A DNA stretch of 27,160 nt, from NCBI GenBank assembly GCA_016844625.1, contig JAERMN010000002.1, positions 1-27,160 of the forward strand. Direction: 5' to 3'. Positions 7,660 through 16,493 of this stretch are shown here, one piece after another. A program made the position numbers and the translations under genes. Under the pieces are notes generated by a model. The model was not told where the DNA came from. It was given only the letters and a program-made list of their open reading frames with translations, and made no database searches. The first letter of the stretch is position 1. Each line of letters begins with the position of its first letter. Source of the DNA: Deltaproteobacteria bacterium. GTDB lineage: Bacteria > Desulfobacterota > Binatia > UBA9968.

Positions 7660-9639
7660 ATGGGTTACCGGCCATCAATGATCCTGTCCCGATGCTACTT
7701 GATCTGGGTCGTCTTCGGCATTGGGTCCGTGCTCCTGACATTTGCTCCCGCTTTCCCGGCCGGGGATGAAGCCAAGCGATTATTATCGTTGATCGATTAC
7801 ATCGGCGGCGATTACAAGAACGCTGTTCAGGGCGGCAAGGTCGCGAATGCGGATGAATACCAGGAGATGAGCGAGTTTGCGGCGCGGAGCGCGGAGCTTT
7901 TCAAGCAACTCAAAGCCGCCGAAGGCGGCGACAGGTCGGGCATCGAAAAAAACCTGGGAACACTGCTGGCTCACATCAAAGGCAAATCAGGTGAAAATGT
8001 TGTGCCGCAACTCGCGCAGCAAATTAAAGACCGGCTAATCAAGACCTACAACATCGTCCCCCACCCGCGCCGACTACCGGCGTTGGCGGACGGCAAGAAG
8101 CTCTACGACGATAACTGCGCCCAATGCCATGGCGCCGCGGGTAAAGGCGACGGGCCCGGGCGCGAAAGCATGAATCCCAAAACCCCGCTGCCGGCAAACT
8201 TCACCGACCCAGAACGGATTGGCGGCCTGTCGCCGTTTAAGGTTTACAACACCGCGAGCTTCGGCGTCGAAGGCACCGCGATGGCTTCCTTCGCGGCTCT
8301 CAGCGACGAACAGCGTTGGCAGGTAGCTTTCTATGTTTTTACCCTGCGGTTTTCCGCGGACGCCGCAAAAGCAGGGGCGTCATTGTTCCAGGCGAAGAAA
8401 TTGCCCGCTGAATTCACCACCGCAGCACTGTTAGCGACACATTCCGACGAGCAAATGTTAGCAAAGCTTAAACCCTACGCAAGCCAAGACGCCGACGCAT
8501 TAAGTCTCCTGGCCCATCTGCGCCGCGGTATCCTGGAGACGAAGACTCAAGACCCGCTCATGATTGCACGCGGGCTGATGCGCGAGGCAATGGACGCCTA
8601 CAGCAAGGGCGACAAAGAAAAGGCTTATCAGAAAGCGGTTGAAGCTTATCTCGACGGCTTTGAGCTCGCCGAGCCGATGTTAAAAGCAAGAGATTCGAAT
8701 CTCGGCGGGCAGATTGAGAGCCTATTCGGTCAGCTTCGTAACGCCATCAAGCAGGGCGCTTCCGCCGAAGACATTCAGAAACGCCATCTGGATCTCGAAG
8801 TGAATCTTGATCAGGCCGTGCGAGTGCTCGCCCGCGACGACAGTTTTTCCGGCTACTATGCGTTCGCCAACTCGGCATTGATCATCCTGCGCGAAGGTCT
8901 GGAAGCCGCGCTGATTCTCGCCGCAATCATCGCCATGCTGCGCGTCATGGGCGCGACGGAAGTGATTCGCTACATCCATTTAGGTTGGATTCTCGCTTTG
9001 GTCTGCGGTGGCCTCACCTGGCTCGCCACCGAAACGGTTTTAACCCTCAGCGGGCGCCATCGCGAAAGCATGGAAGGATTCATTTCCGTATTCGCTGCGC
9101 TCGCATTGTTCTACGTCGGCTACTGGCTACACACGCGCTCGGAAGCAAGGAGATGGCAGCAGTTTATTCACGAGAAAGTGCAGGCAGGAATTTCGACCCG
9201 GCGGGTCTTCGGTCTGACCGGCATCTCATTTTTCGCCGTGTACCGGGAAGCCTTTGAAGTCGTGCTGTTTTACCAGGCGCTGTGGATGCAAAACGAAAGC
9301 AATCATGGCCCGGTACTCTGGGGATTAGCGACCGGTTTACTGCTGTTGGTCCTCGCCACGTTTGCTATTTTAAAACTCGGCCTCAAATTGCCGCTTAAAT
9401 ATTTCTTCGGCGCCACCGGCACGCTGCTTTATCTCGTCGCGTTCATCTTCGCCGGCACCGGCATCAAGGAATTGCAAGCTGCTCAGTGGCTACCCACTAC
9501 GCCGCTCAACGCGCCCACGGCGATACCGATGCTGGGCATTTATCCGACCGTGGAAACCCTCGCGGCACAAGGCCTGATGCTTTGCGCTTTTGTCGCCACG
9601 TCATTCTGGCTGGCGCGCCAGCGCGCCAAGGCGAGCTAA
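7660..9639 (+). CDS. FTR1-family iron permease with N-terminal cytochrome c domain
   Basis: From the ATG at 7660 the product has 659 residues. Order: signal peptide (about 1-34, ending near AFPA), helical periplasmic region, class I cytochrome c domain with haem motif CAQCH (C153, C156, H157) and likely axial Met208 in GTAMASF, a second helical region containing AYLDGFELAEPML, then the FTR1 membrane domain from about 400 with seven or so helices. FTR1 transport motifs are REGLE (411-415) and a variant REAFE (529-533) in place of the second REGLE. In the family FTR1 moves iron across the inner membrane; the haem domain suggests coupling to iron oxidation or reduction (inference). The frame is open back to an ATG at 7534 inside the permease gene; I reject that start because the signal peptide begins later. 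ATG 7678 is an alternative. It lies downstream of the Fe(III) ABC genes and is convergent with tatD. Confidence 0.93.
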   Translation: MGYRPSMILSRCYLIWVVFGIGSVLLTFAPAFPAGDEAKRLLSLIDYIGGDYKNAVQGGKVANADEYQEMSEFAARSAELFKQLKAAEGGDRSGIEKNLGTLLAHIKGKSGENVVPQLAQQIKDRLIKTYNIVPHPRRLPALADGKKLYDDNCAQCHGAAGKGDGPGRESMNPKTPLPANFTDPERIGGLSPFKVYNTASFGVEGTAMASFAALSDEQRWQVAFYVFTLRFSADAAKAGASLFQAKKLPAEFTTAALLATHSDEQMLAKLKPYASQDADALSLLAHLRRGILETKTQDPLMIARGLMREAMDAYSKGDKEKAYQKAVEAYLDGFELAEPMLKARDSNLGGQIESLFGQLRNAIKQGASAEDIQKRHLDLEVNLDQAVRVLARDDSFSGYYAFANSALIILREGLEAALILAAIIAMLRVMGATEVIRYIHLGWILALVCGGLTWLATETVLTLSGRHRESMEGFISVFAALALFYVGYWLHTRSEARRWQQFIHEKVQAGISTRRVFGLTGISFFAVYREAFEVVLFYQALWMQNESNHGPVLWGLATGLLLLVLATFAILKLGLKLPLKYFFGATGTLLYLVAFIFAGTGIKELQAAQWLPTTPLNAPTAIPMLGIYPTVETLAAQGLMLCAFVATSFWLARQRAKAS

Positions 9640-9655
9640 GGCTCGTGATCTGCGG

Positions 9656-10426
9656 TTAAATGCCAAACAGCGCGCGCACATTGGTCGTCGTCACGCGCGC
9701 CACTTCGTCGAGCGTGACGCCTTTTACATTCGCTATCGTTTCAGCGACGAAGCGCACATAAGCCGGCTCGTTGCGCTTGCCGCGATGGGGCACGGGCGTC
9801 AGATAGGGCGAATCAGTTTCGACAAAGATTTTTTCCAATGGCACTTTGCGCACTACTTCGCGCAGCGGCTCGGCATTTTTAAAAGTAATGATGCCGGTGA
9901 AAGAGAGATAAAATCCCAGGTCAAGATAGCCGCAGGCCGCTTCGTAGTTGCCGGTGAAGCAATGAATCACGCCGCGCAGTTTTCCCGCTCCTTCGCGGCG
10001 CAATAAATCCTCGGCTTCCTGCGCCGCGTCGCGTTCATGCACGACGATCGGCAACTCTGTGTCGCGCGCCATGTGAATAAACTGCGCAAACACGCGCTGC
10101 TGCGTGTCCTGGGGCGAGTGGTTGTAGTAATAATCGAGGCCGGTTTCGCCAACCGCAACCACCTTCGGATGCGAAGCTAATTCCCTCAGCGTCTTCAATT
10201 CGTCGGCGTCGACATCCTTGGCGTCATGCGGGTGCATGCCGACGGTGGCGTAAACGTTTTCAAACTTAGCCGCTAGCGCCACCGCTTCGCTGTTGCTCGA
10301 CATATCGCCGGCGCCGCCGACGACGATGATCGTCTCGACGCCGGCGTCGCGCGCCCGCGCGATCACCGCCTCGGCTTCGCCGGCGTATTCCTTGCCCTGG
10401 ATATGGGCGTGACTGTCGATCAACAT
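9656..10426 (-). CDS. tatD: TatD-family metal-dependent deoxyribonuclease
   Basis: 256 residues forming a full TatD TIM barrel. Metal ligands are visible: H6 and H8 in DSHAH, E94 in GETGLD, H130 in VVHERDA, H155 in IHCFTG and D205 in ETDSPYL. Family members are cytosolic 3'-5' DNA exonucleases linked to DNA repair and turnover. The gene starts 14 bases after the metG stop and is the last gene of the tmk-holB-metG-tatD run, an arrangement common in bacteria (TatD next to MetG). There is no strong ribosome site, so it is probably read through coupling with metG. Confidence 0.95.
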   Translation of the reverse strand: MLIDSHAHIQGKEYAGEAEAVIARARDAGVETIIVVGGAGDMSSNSEAVALAAKFENVYATVGMHPHDAKDVDADELKTLRELASHPKVVAVGETGLDYYYNHSPQDTQQRVFAQFIHMARDTELPIVVHERDAAQEAEDLLRREGAGKLRGVIHCFTGNYEAACGYLDLGFYLSFTGIITFKNAEPLREVVRKVPLEKIFVETDSPYLTPVPHRGKRNEPAYVRFVAETIANVKGVTLDEVARVTTTNVRALFGI

Positions 10427-10440
10427 GAGGGATTGCGAAT

Positions 10441-11973
10441 CTACTTCTTAGCGTCGGTCTCGATGCGCGGGAACAGAACTTTTGGCGGGTTGATTTTATG
10501 ACCGGCAACGAAGCCTCGGCCCCAAGGCGCCTTCAAACTGTCGACACCAACGGCGAGCAGATCTCGCAATTCGACCGCGGTATCCGGCATAAACGGCGCC
10601 AGCACACGTGCGAGCGTGCGAACGACTTCAAGTAGATGATGCAACACCGCGCCGACGCGGGCTTTCTTTTCCGCGTCCTTAATCATCGTAAACGGCGCGG
10701 TCTGGACGATGTAGCGATTGGCATGATCGAGCGCCGACCAAATCGCTTCCAAAGCACGGTGAAAGTGCAACTCCTTCATGTAGTCTTTGAGTTCGTTCTC
10801 CGCCTGGGCAAACTTGTCGCGCAGCTCCTGATCTTCGGCCGGCCAGATCGCGCCTAACGGCTGCACCACACCGTCAAAATATTTTTGCTGCATCGCCAGC
10901 GCGCGGCTGACAAAGTTACCAAGATTGTTGGCCAGATCGGCGTTGATACGCGTAACCAGCGCCTCCTCGGAAAACTTCGCGTCCTGGCCGAAAGCCATTT
11001 CGCGCAAAAGAAAATACCGGAAGGCGTCCATGCCGAAGCGCGCTTTCATCTCCAATGGACGAATGACGTTGCCCAAACTTTTCGACATTTTCCCGGAATC
11101 CATATTCCAGTAGCCGTGCACGTTCAGATGATCGTAAAGCGGCAAGCCCGCGGCCATCAGCATGGTCGGCCAATAAATCCCGTGCGGTTTGAGAATGTCC
11201 TTGGCGATCAGATGGTTTGCCTTGGGCCAGAGCGACGCGAGCGAATCGCCGCCGCGGTGCGCCAACGCGCTGACGTAGTTGAGCAGCGCATCAAACCAAA
11301 CGTAGGTGACGTAGTTAGAATCGAACGGCAGCGCGATGCCCCACTGCAAACGGCTGATGGGCCGTGAGATGCACAAATCTTCAAGCGGTTCGCGCAAGAA
11401 CGCCAAAACCTCCGTGCGGTAGCGTTCCGGCCGAATCAGGCCTGGCGTGGACTGCAGCGCATCGATCAGCAGCTGCTGGTATTTGCTCATTCGGAAAAAA
11501 TAATTTTTCTCGCTGATATAGTCGGGCGCTTTTTGGTGGTCCGGGCATTTACCGCCGACCAGTTCTTTCTCGGTGTAGAAACGTTCGCAGCCGTAACAGT
11601 AAAAGCCGCCGTACTCGCCGAAATAAATATCGCCGGCGTCGTAAATTTTTTGCAGTACGCTCTGGACGAACTGTTTGTGATAATCGTCCGTGGTGCGGAT
11701 AAAGTGATCGTAAGCGATGCCGCAGGTATCCCAGGTCAAACGAAACAATTCGCTGACGCGGTCGGCGTAAGCTTTCGGCTCCGTGCCGCTGGCCGCTGCC
11801 GCCTGCGCGATCTTGTCGCCATGTTCATCGGTGCCGGTGAGCAAAAACGCGTCGTAGCCGATCGAACGGTAGTAACGCTTTAACGTATCAGCGACGACTG
11901 TCGTGTAAGTGTGGCCGAGATGCGGCTCGGCGTTGACGTAGTAAAGCGGCGTGGTGATGTAAATGCGTTCCAT
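10441..11973 (-). CDS. metG: Methionyl-tRNA synthetase
   Basis: 510 residues. The class I signatures are HLGH (18-21) and KMSKS (295-299). A single zinc knuckle is formed by C126 and C129 (CYGC) with C143 and H146 (CPDH). The protein lacks the C-terminal Trbp111/EMAP-like tRNA-binding extension, so it resembles the short Thermus-type enzyme. It charges initiator and elongator tRNA-Met with methionine in the cytosol. Its ATG shares one base with the holB stop (TGATG), which implies translational coupling. Confidence 0.97.
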   Translation of the reverse strand: MERIYITTPLYYVNAEPHLGHTYTTVVADTLKRYYRSIGYDAFLLTGTDEHGDKIAQAAAASGTEPKAYADRVSELFRLTWDTCGIAYDHFIRTTDDYHKQFVQSVLQKIYDAGDIYFGEYGGFYCYGCERFYTEKELVGGKCPDHQKAPDYISEKNYFFRMSKYQQLLIDALQSTPGLIRPERYRTEVLAFLREPLEDLCISRPISRLQWGIALPFDSNYVTYVWFDALLNYVSALAHRGGDSLASLWPKANHLIAKDILKPHGIYWPTMLMAAGLPLYDHLNVHGYWNMDSGKMSKSLGNVIRPLEMKARFGMDAFRYFLLREMAFGQDAKFSEEALVTRINADLANNLGNFVSRALAMQQKYFDGVVQPLGAIWPAEDQELRDKFAQAENELKDYMKELHFHRALEAIWSALDHANRYIVQTAPFTMIKDAEKKARVGAVLHHLLEVVRTLARVLAPFMPDTAVELRDLLAVGVDSLKAPWGRGFVAGHKINPPKVLFPRIETDAKK

Positions 11974-12959
11974 CAGCGCCCTCCGACCACGCCAAAGAGA
12001 AACTTCTCTAACACCATGCGCCGGTTAAGATTGCGCTGAATGCGCGCGGCGGCGCCGGCGCTTTGGGAAAACGCCCGCAGCTTCTCCTCAACGCCGCCAT
12101 CGGCCGATTGTTGGGCGATCTGCTCGCGCATATCCAAGTTCACCAATTCGTCCGAATTATTATCGATCGCATGAATCAATAAATCCCGATACCAGCTTGC
12201 CGCCCATTTGAGAAATTTAAGCGCCTCGTCGCGATTGCGCGCCAGCGCCTCGGCGGCGATCATCGCCCCATGATAGTCTTTGATTTTTAAGGAGCCCAGC
12301 ATAGCGGTCCATTGCCGGCGCTTTTCGATCAAATCGTCTTTTTCCAGACTCAACGCCGCGCCGATGCTGCCCATGCCAAGAGCCGCGACGAACTCCGCAT
12401 CGGCACTACCCACGCCGTGGCGCAGCTGTAAATAACCGGCGACCTCTTTGCGCGCCAGCGGCGCAAAAGACAGGCGCAGACAGCGCGATCGCAGAGTCGG
12501 CAAGAGTGCCCCGGTATTGGCCGCGATCAGAATGATCAATGAATCCTGCGGCGGCTCTTCGAGGGTTTTTAACAGCGCGTTTTGCGACGATGAGTTCAGC
12601 AGCGTCGCCGGATCGATGATCGCGATCTTACGTTTGCCGGTAAACGACCGATAGTTGAGCTCACGCTCAAGCTCGCGAACCTGCGCGATGCTAATTTCTT
12701 TCTTACCAGAGAGTGGCTCGATCACGCGCACGTCCGGATGGTTGCCGTCGGCAATTCTATGGCAATTCACGCAACCCTCGCAGAAATCGTTTGTCAGCTC
12801 GCTACAGTGAATCGCTTTGGCATAAGCGACGGCGACGGTGTGCTTACCGACGCCTTCGGGCCCGAGAAATAAATAGGCGTGGTGCAGCCGCCCACTGGCG
12901 AAGGCCGCACGCAGGACGGCTAACGGTTTTTGCTGCCCGATGATGTCTGCGAAGCCCAT
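11973..12959 (-). CDS. holB: DNA polymerase III delta-prime subunit
   Basis: 328 residues. An AAA+ fold with P-loop GPEGVGKHT (33-41), a zinc module C52, C60, C63, C66, the NALLKTLEEPP segment near 127-137, and the SRC motif at 158-160 (LRSRCLRLSF). In the clamp loader delta-prime acts as the stator that supplies the arginine finger of SRC. The C-terminal third is the less conserved collar domain. It overlaps tmk by one base at its start (TAATG) and metG by one base at its end. The gene order tmk-holB is classic. Confidence 0.93.
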   Translation of the reverse strand: MGFADIIGQQKPLAVLRAAFASGRLHHAYLFLGPEGVGKHTVAVAYAKAIHCSELTNDFCEGCVNCHRIADGNHPDVRVIEPLSGKKEISIAQVRELERELNYRSFTGKRKIAIIDPATLLNSSSQNALLKTLEEPPQDSLIILIAANTGALLPTLRSRCLRLSFAPLARKEVAGYLQLRHGVGSADAEFVAALGMGSIGAALSLEKDDLIEKRRQWTAMLGSLKIKDYHGAMIAAEALARNRDEALKFLKWAASWYRDLLIHAIDNNSDELVNLDMREQIAQQSADGGVEEKLRAFSQSAGAAARIQRNLNRRMVLEKFLFGVVGGR

Positions 12960-13594
12960 TAAAAGATTTCCTGGTCGACGATTTTTTGAATGTCACGCGC
13001 AACGTCTTCAGCCGCTTGCGCCGCGTCAATGACGCGAAAGCGCGCCGGCTCGGCGCGCGCCATGGCGAGAAAACCGGCGCGTATTTTTTCGTGAAACTCA
13101 ATTTTCTCACGCTCAAAGCGGTCTTCGCGCGGCTGTGCCGCCTCCCTTTGTCGTTGATTTGTGCGTGCCAGTCCCAAAGCCACCGGGCAGTCCAACAAAA
13201 ACGTTAGATCGGGCCGTACGCCGTGATCGGCAACATCATTAAACAGCCGTAGCAGCGCGACATCGATGCCACGCCCGTATCCCTGATATGCCAAAGTCGA
13301 ATCGGTGAAGCGATCGCATAGAACAATCTTACCGGCGTCGATCGCGGGCCTAATGACCTCGCTCACATGCTGGGCCCGATCGGCCAAATACAAAAACAGT
13401 TCGGTCGACGGCGCGATTTCGTGGTCGCCGACCTCCAAGAGTACTTTGCGAATCAATTTGCCCAGAGACGTTCCACCCGGCTCCCGGGTCGCCAGACTTG
13501 AGCGGCCACGACTGCGCAGATAGCTCTCTAGCGCGCGAATCTGCGTGGTCTTACCGGTCCCGTCGCCGCCTTCGAAGCTAACGAAACGAATCAT
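12959..13594 (-). CDS. tmk: Thymidylate (dTMP) kinase
   Basis: 211 residues, normal for the family. P-loop GGDGTGKTT at 9-17, REPGG at 37-41, the DRF motif at 94-96 followed by TDSTLAYQG that binds dTMP, and a LID region with basic residues around 144-163. It phosphorylates dTMP to dTDP, the last step specific to dTTP synthesis. There is no clear ribosome site; 99 bases separate it from the receiver gene upstream, and a 14-base palindrome lies in that gap. Confidence 0.96.
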   Translation of the reverse strand: MIRFVSFEGGDGTGKTTQIRALESYLRSRGRSSLATREPGGTSLGKLIRKVLLEVGDHEIAPSTELFLYLADRAQHVSEVIRPAIDAGKIVLCDRFTDSTLAYQGYGRGIDVALLRLFNDVADHGVRPDLTFLLDCPVALGLARTNQRQREAAQPREDRFEREKIEFHEKIRAGFLAMARAEPARFRVIDAAQAAEDVARDIQKIVDQEIF

Positions 13595-13636
13595 GAATGA
13601 AGAGAATGAAGAAAACCGCTTGAAGATGCAAACCTA

Positions 13637-13650
13637 GAAAGTTAACTTTC
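13637..13650. promoter_or_regulatory. 14-bp perfect palindrome upstream of tmk
   Basis: GAAAGTTAACTTTC reads the same on both strands and lies 43 bases before the tmk ATG, downstream of the receiver gene. It could be an operator for the tmk-holB-metG-tatD operon or a weak hairpin; no T-run follows it, so it is not an intrinsic terminator. Confidence 0.25.
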
Positions 13651-13693
13651 AGTTCAAAGCAAAACGGTACAGGCCGAAACGAGCATGACCCGA

Positions 13694-14077
13694 TTAGGCC
13701 TTGGCTTCGCCGAGCAGCAGATTGATACCATTGACCAGCTGGGTGCTGGTGAACGGTTTGGTGATGTAATAGTCAGCGCCTAGCTTATAACCGCCTAGTA
13801 CATCTTCGTACTGAACCTTTGCAGTAAGAAGGATCACGGGAATGGTCGCGGTTTCGGTTTTGCCTTTGAGCCGGGTAAGGACCTCAAGGCCATCCATCTC
13901 AGGCATCATGATGTCCAAGATGATCAGGTCTGACTTATGGTTTGGCAGCATGTCTAGAAACTCCGGACCGCTGGATGCGCTAAAGACCGTGTAGCCCCGC
14001 CCCTCCAAAATGGTCTTGACGATAGTGATGATGTCCGGGTTATCGTCAACCACCATGATGGTCTTCTTTGTATCCAT
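13694..14077 (-). CDS. Stand-alone CheY-like response regulator receiver
   Basis: 127 residues, a single receiver domain with no output domain. Counting from the GTG at 14083, the acidic pocket is D13-D14, the phosphoacceptor D57 (LIILDIMMPEMDG), T87 and K109 (ITKPF). From the ATG chosen here subtract two. I choose the ATG at 14077 because AGAGGGA lies six bases ahead of it; it would directly abut the GTG. Single-domain receivers act by protein contact or phosphotransfer. It lies 163 bases after the last minor-pilin gene and 99 before tmk, so a link to pilus control is possible but unproven. No kinase is adjacent. Confidence 0.9.
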   Translation of the reverse strand: MDTKKTIMVVDDNPDIITIVKTILEGRGYTVFSASSGPEFLDMLPNHKSDLIILDIMMPEMDGLEVLTRLKGKTETATIPVILLTAKVQYEDVLGGYKLGADYYITKPFTSTQLVNGINLLLGEAKA

Positions 14078-14246
14078 GCTCACTCCCTCTCGCGCCGCAA
14101 TCTATCGACCAAATCAGCCTAAGCCCTTAATGCTCTATCGGCCAATTGCTGCCCGAAACTTAATCGTTTCCGTCCGTCCAAACGTTGCAGTTAGAAATTT
14201 ACCATCTTACCCGCGCAATGTAAATTGCCGATTTCGCTGAAAATAC

Positions 14247-15416
14247 TCAAGGAGTAACACTTCGCCAGTAATTCTGGGTAATTAGGGAGGGCAAGGAGGA
14301 ATAAGTTTGATTGAGAATGGACGCTGAGATGAGCGTCGACGCTTGAGACAGAGCTTGCCGGCTAAAAAGTATCCGCAAGTTTCCTTGGATATCTAAGACC
14401 GCCGTACTGTTACTTGGATGGCCGGTCTCGTTCAGGATCATACCTCCCAGTACTTCTTTACTACTCGAAACCGTCACCTTGAGACCGACCTCACTGCCGG
14501 TAACAATCACCATCCCCTCCCAGCGCAATGTGCCAGCCAATATTAAATCGGCATTTCTAACGATGAGAATGCCCGCACCGCTGACCGTTCCCGCAAGCGT
14601 CACGCCATCGCCTGCCGACGCCAGCCCGTCGATACAACGAAGTTGAGGCACGCTCCTGCTCCCCCAGGTTTGATTTTCATAAACCAACGCCCCCGTCACA
14701 GGCACGGCGCTTTGAATCACCGACGATTGGCCGCAAAGATCGTTGGCCAGCTGGGTTATCACGCTCGTGGACAGGTACGTGCTCGGCGCGATCGGCGGGA
14801 CACCACTCGCGCTGTCGATACTCCCTGTCGGCAGTACAGCTGCCGCTTGATTGACCCGATCAACGATTGAATCGCTAGCGGCAGAGATCGCCGGGCGCGG
14901 CCTTGTCGCCGCGGACGCATGGCCGGTAACTGGATCGTGATCTGCACCGGAAATAAATATTCCATTGCTGCTCAGGTTCACCTGGGCGAGGTTGCCTCTC
15001 AGCGCGATCGCCGCGTCGGCGAGATCGTAATCCTTCGTCAATTGGGCTTGCAGAGTGTGCGAAGCGTTACGGAGCGTACCGACGGAACGAACGATAATTT
15101 TCGCGCTCAGCGGGCTGGTGACGACCGGTGTGACAAACGTAACCGCAAATGTGCCAGCGGCAAAGTTTTCCGTCCGGTTGGCTGGCGCCGGCGGAAATGT
15201 CGCGGCGCGCACGATTTCATGCTTGCTCCATTCCAATCCGGCCGCGGCAATATAGAAAGCTTCGGTGCCGCCGCGCAGGTTGGTCAACACGCGATAATCG
15301 TTGCGCACCATGATCCGGCTCGCGATGCCCACCGTTACCAGAATCAAAAGTATCGCCAGGGTGGTAAAAAGGATCATGCCCTTCTCGCCAAGCCGATGAG
15401 TTAAGCGGTCATGCAT
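14247..15416 (-). CDS. PilX-like type IV pilus minor pilin/assembly protein
   Basis: 389 residues. The N-terminus has a class III-like leader (GEKG ending at 13) followed by a long hydrophobic helix (MILFTTLAILLILVTVGIAS) and then the segment GGTEAFYIAAAGLEWSK, characteristic of PilX N-domains. As in PilX proteins the +5 glutamate is absent (Thr). The rest is a Ser/Thr/Ala-rich, beta-like domain with only two cysteines, much longer than the PilX of Neisseria or Pseudomonas (under 200 residues). It is the last of four genes in FimT-PilV-PilW-PilX order and starts 11 bases after the PilW stop. Minor pilins of this type prime pilus assembly at the inner membrane. Confidence 0.75.
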   Translation of the reverse strand: MHDRLTHRLGEKGMILFTTLAILLILVTVGIASRIMVRNDYRVLTNLRGGTEAFYIAAAGLEWSKHEIVRAATFPPAPANRTENFAAGTFAVTFVTPVVTSPLSAKIIVRSVGTLRNASHTLQAQLTKDYDLADAAIALRGNLAQVNLSSNGIFISGADHDPVTGHASAATRPRPAISAASDSIVDRVNQAAAVLPTGSIDSASGVPPIAPSTYLSTSVITQLANDLCGQSSVIQSAVPVTGALVYENQTWGSRSVPQLRCIDGLASAGDGVTLAGTVSGAGILIVRNADLILAGTLRWEGMVIVTGSEVGLKVTVSSSKEVLGGMILNETGHPSNSTAVLDIQGNLRILFSRQALSQASTLISASILNQTYSSLPSLITQNYWRSVTP

Positions 15417-15427
15417 CGCAGCGCTCG

Positions 15428-16078
15428 CTAATTACGAAACTCAACGCTGCTCGACAGCGTCGAGGTCAGGTTGCCGCCGACTCGTGGGTCGGGATTTTTC
15501 ACTTGAACAGCGAAAGCGATCCTGACGAGCTTGATCGCATCGGCTGGCGGCGCATTGCCGAGGTCGTTGCCGTCGGCGTCGTAGTAACTGAACAGTTTCC
15601 CCGCAGTCGGCGCGACAACGTTCGCCACCAAGCACTCGCCATTTCGCCGAATGATCTGTGCGCCGGGGCAAGTCGAGGTCGGACCGGTAAGCTCGTAACG
15701 AATATTCTCGCGCGGCTCGTTGTCAGCGCAGTTGCCATTGCCGTTTAGATCCATTTGCACATGAAGCAAGCCGGCCGTGGCCGCGTAAACCCGATTGCAG
15801 ACGCTATCGGCGTCGTGATCCGGATCGTCGGCGCTGTCGGTTTCCGCTGGTACACTGCCGCTGCCCCACGAGCCGGCGTTCTTGAGATCGCGCAGCATGA
15901 TGTCCAACGCGCCGCGGGCATCTTCCAGAGTCCCCGTCTTGGTCTCAAGGGCGATGAACTGATAGAGATTACTGCGAAAATAACCGTACAAGGACGTGAT
16001 CATCACCGATCCGAGTAGCAACGCGACCATTTGTTCGATCAAAGTCGCGCCACGGTTAGCATGAAATCGTCGCACCAT
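15428..16078 (-). CDS. PilW-like minor prepilin
   Basis: 216 residues. Class III leader of ten residues (ending RG), then ATLIEQMVALLLGSVMITSLYGYF: cleavage after Gly10 puts the conserved Glu at +5 (E15). A globular domain follows, with RGALDIMLRDLKNAGSWGS typical of PilW, and several cysteines. The gene lies two bases after the PilV-like stop, so the genes are translationally coupled. It would be processed by a prepilin peptidase (PilD), which is not encoded in this window. Confidence 0.82.
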   Translation of the reverse strand: MVRRFHANRGATLIEQMVALLLGSVMITSLYGYFRSNLYQFIALETKTGTLEDARGALDIMLRDLKNAGSWGSGSVPAETDSADDPDHDADSVCNRVYAATAGLLHVQMDLNGNGNCADNEPRENIRYELTGPTSTCPGAQIIRRNGECLVANVVAPTAGKLFSYYDADGNDLGNAPPADAIKLVRIAFAVQVKNPDPRVGGNLTSTLSSSVEFRN

Positions 16079-16080
16079 AA

Positions 16081-16491
16081 TTACTCGCCGCGATAGCTCA
16101 AGGTTGATAGCGTCACCTGATGGGCGCTATGATCGCGCCACGAGACGGTAACTTCGATCTGCTTGACATCGTCTCCCAGAGCCGATGTCGCAACGCGCCA
16201 GCAGCGATCAAAAATCCGCGGATTTTTGCCAGTTGCCGAGATGCCGCGGTCACCGCCGCTCGGGCAAAGATCGCCATCGGCCAGATTCTTACGCGCCTGC
16301 AATTCTTCAATCTTGTCCTGAGCTAAATGGATGGCGACCGTCGAGTTGTCGCCGATCGTTTGGCGTCGCAGCACGTCAATGCTGCTGAGCGAGTATCCCA
16401 ACACCGCTACGGCGACGATGCTCATCGCCACTAAAAGTTCGTTGAACGTAAAGCCGGCTTGCCTGCCGTCGACGTATCTGTGCAAAGTCAT
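16081..16491 (-). CDS. PilV-like minor prepilin
   Basis: 136 residues from the ATG at 16491. The leader ends QAG and is followed by FTFNELLVAMSIVAVAVLGY, giving Glu at +5 (E18). The hydrophobic helix continues into a region with QDKIEELQARK, typical of PilV-type prepilins. I prefer the ATG at 16491, two bases after the FimT-like stop (TAGCCATG), over a TTG nine bases upstream; this suggests reinitiation. It belongs to the same four-gene pilin operon. Confidence 0.8.
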   Translation of the reverse strand: MTLHRYVDGRQAGFTFNELLVAMSIVAVAVLGYSLSSIDVLRRQTIGDNSTVAIHLAQDKIEELQARKNLADGDLCPSGGDRGISATGKNPRIFDRCWRVATSALGDDVKQIEVTVSWRDHSAHQVTLSTLSYRGE

Positions 16492-16493
16492 GG

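Noticed and set aside
9590..12943. Several open frames of 100-160 codons opposite tatD, metG and holB
   Set aside because: They are antisense shadows of strongly recognised genes and have no family-like content.
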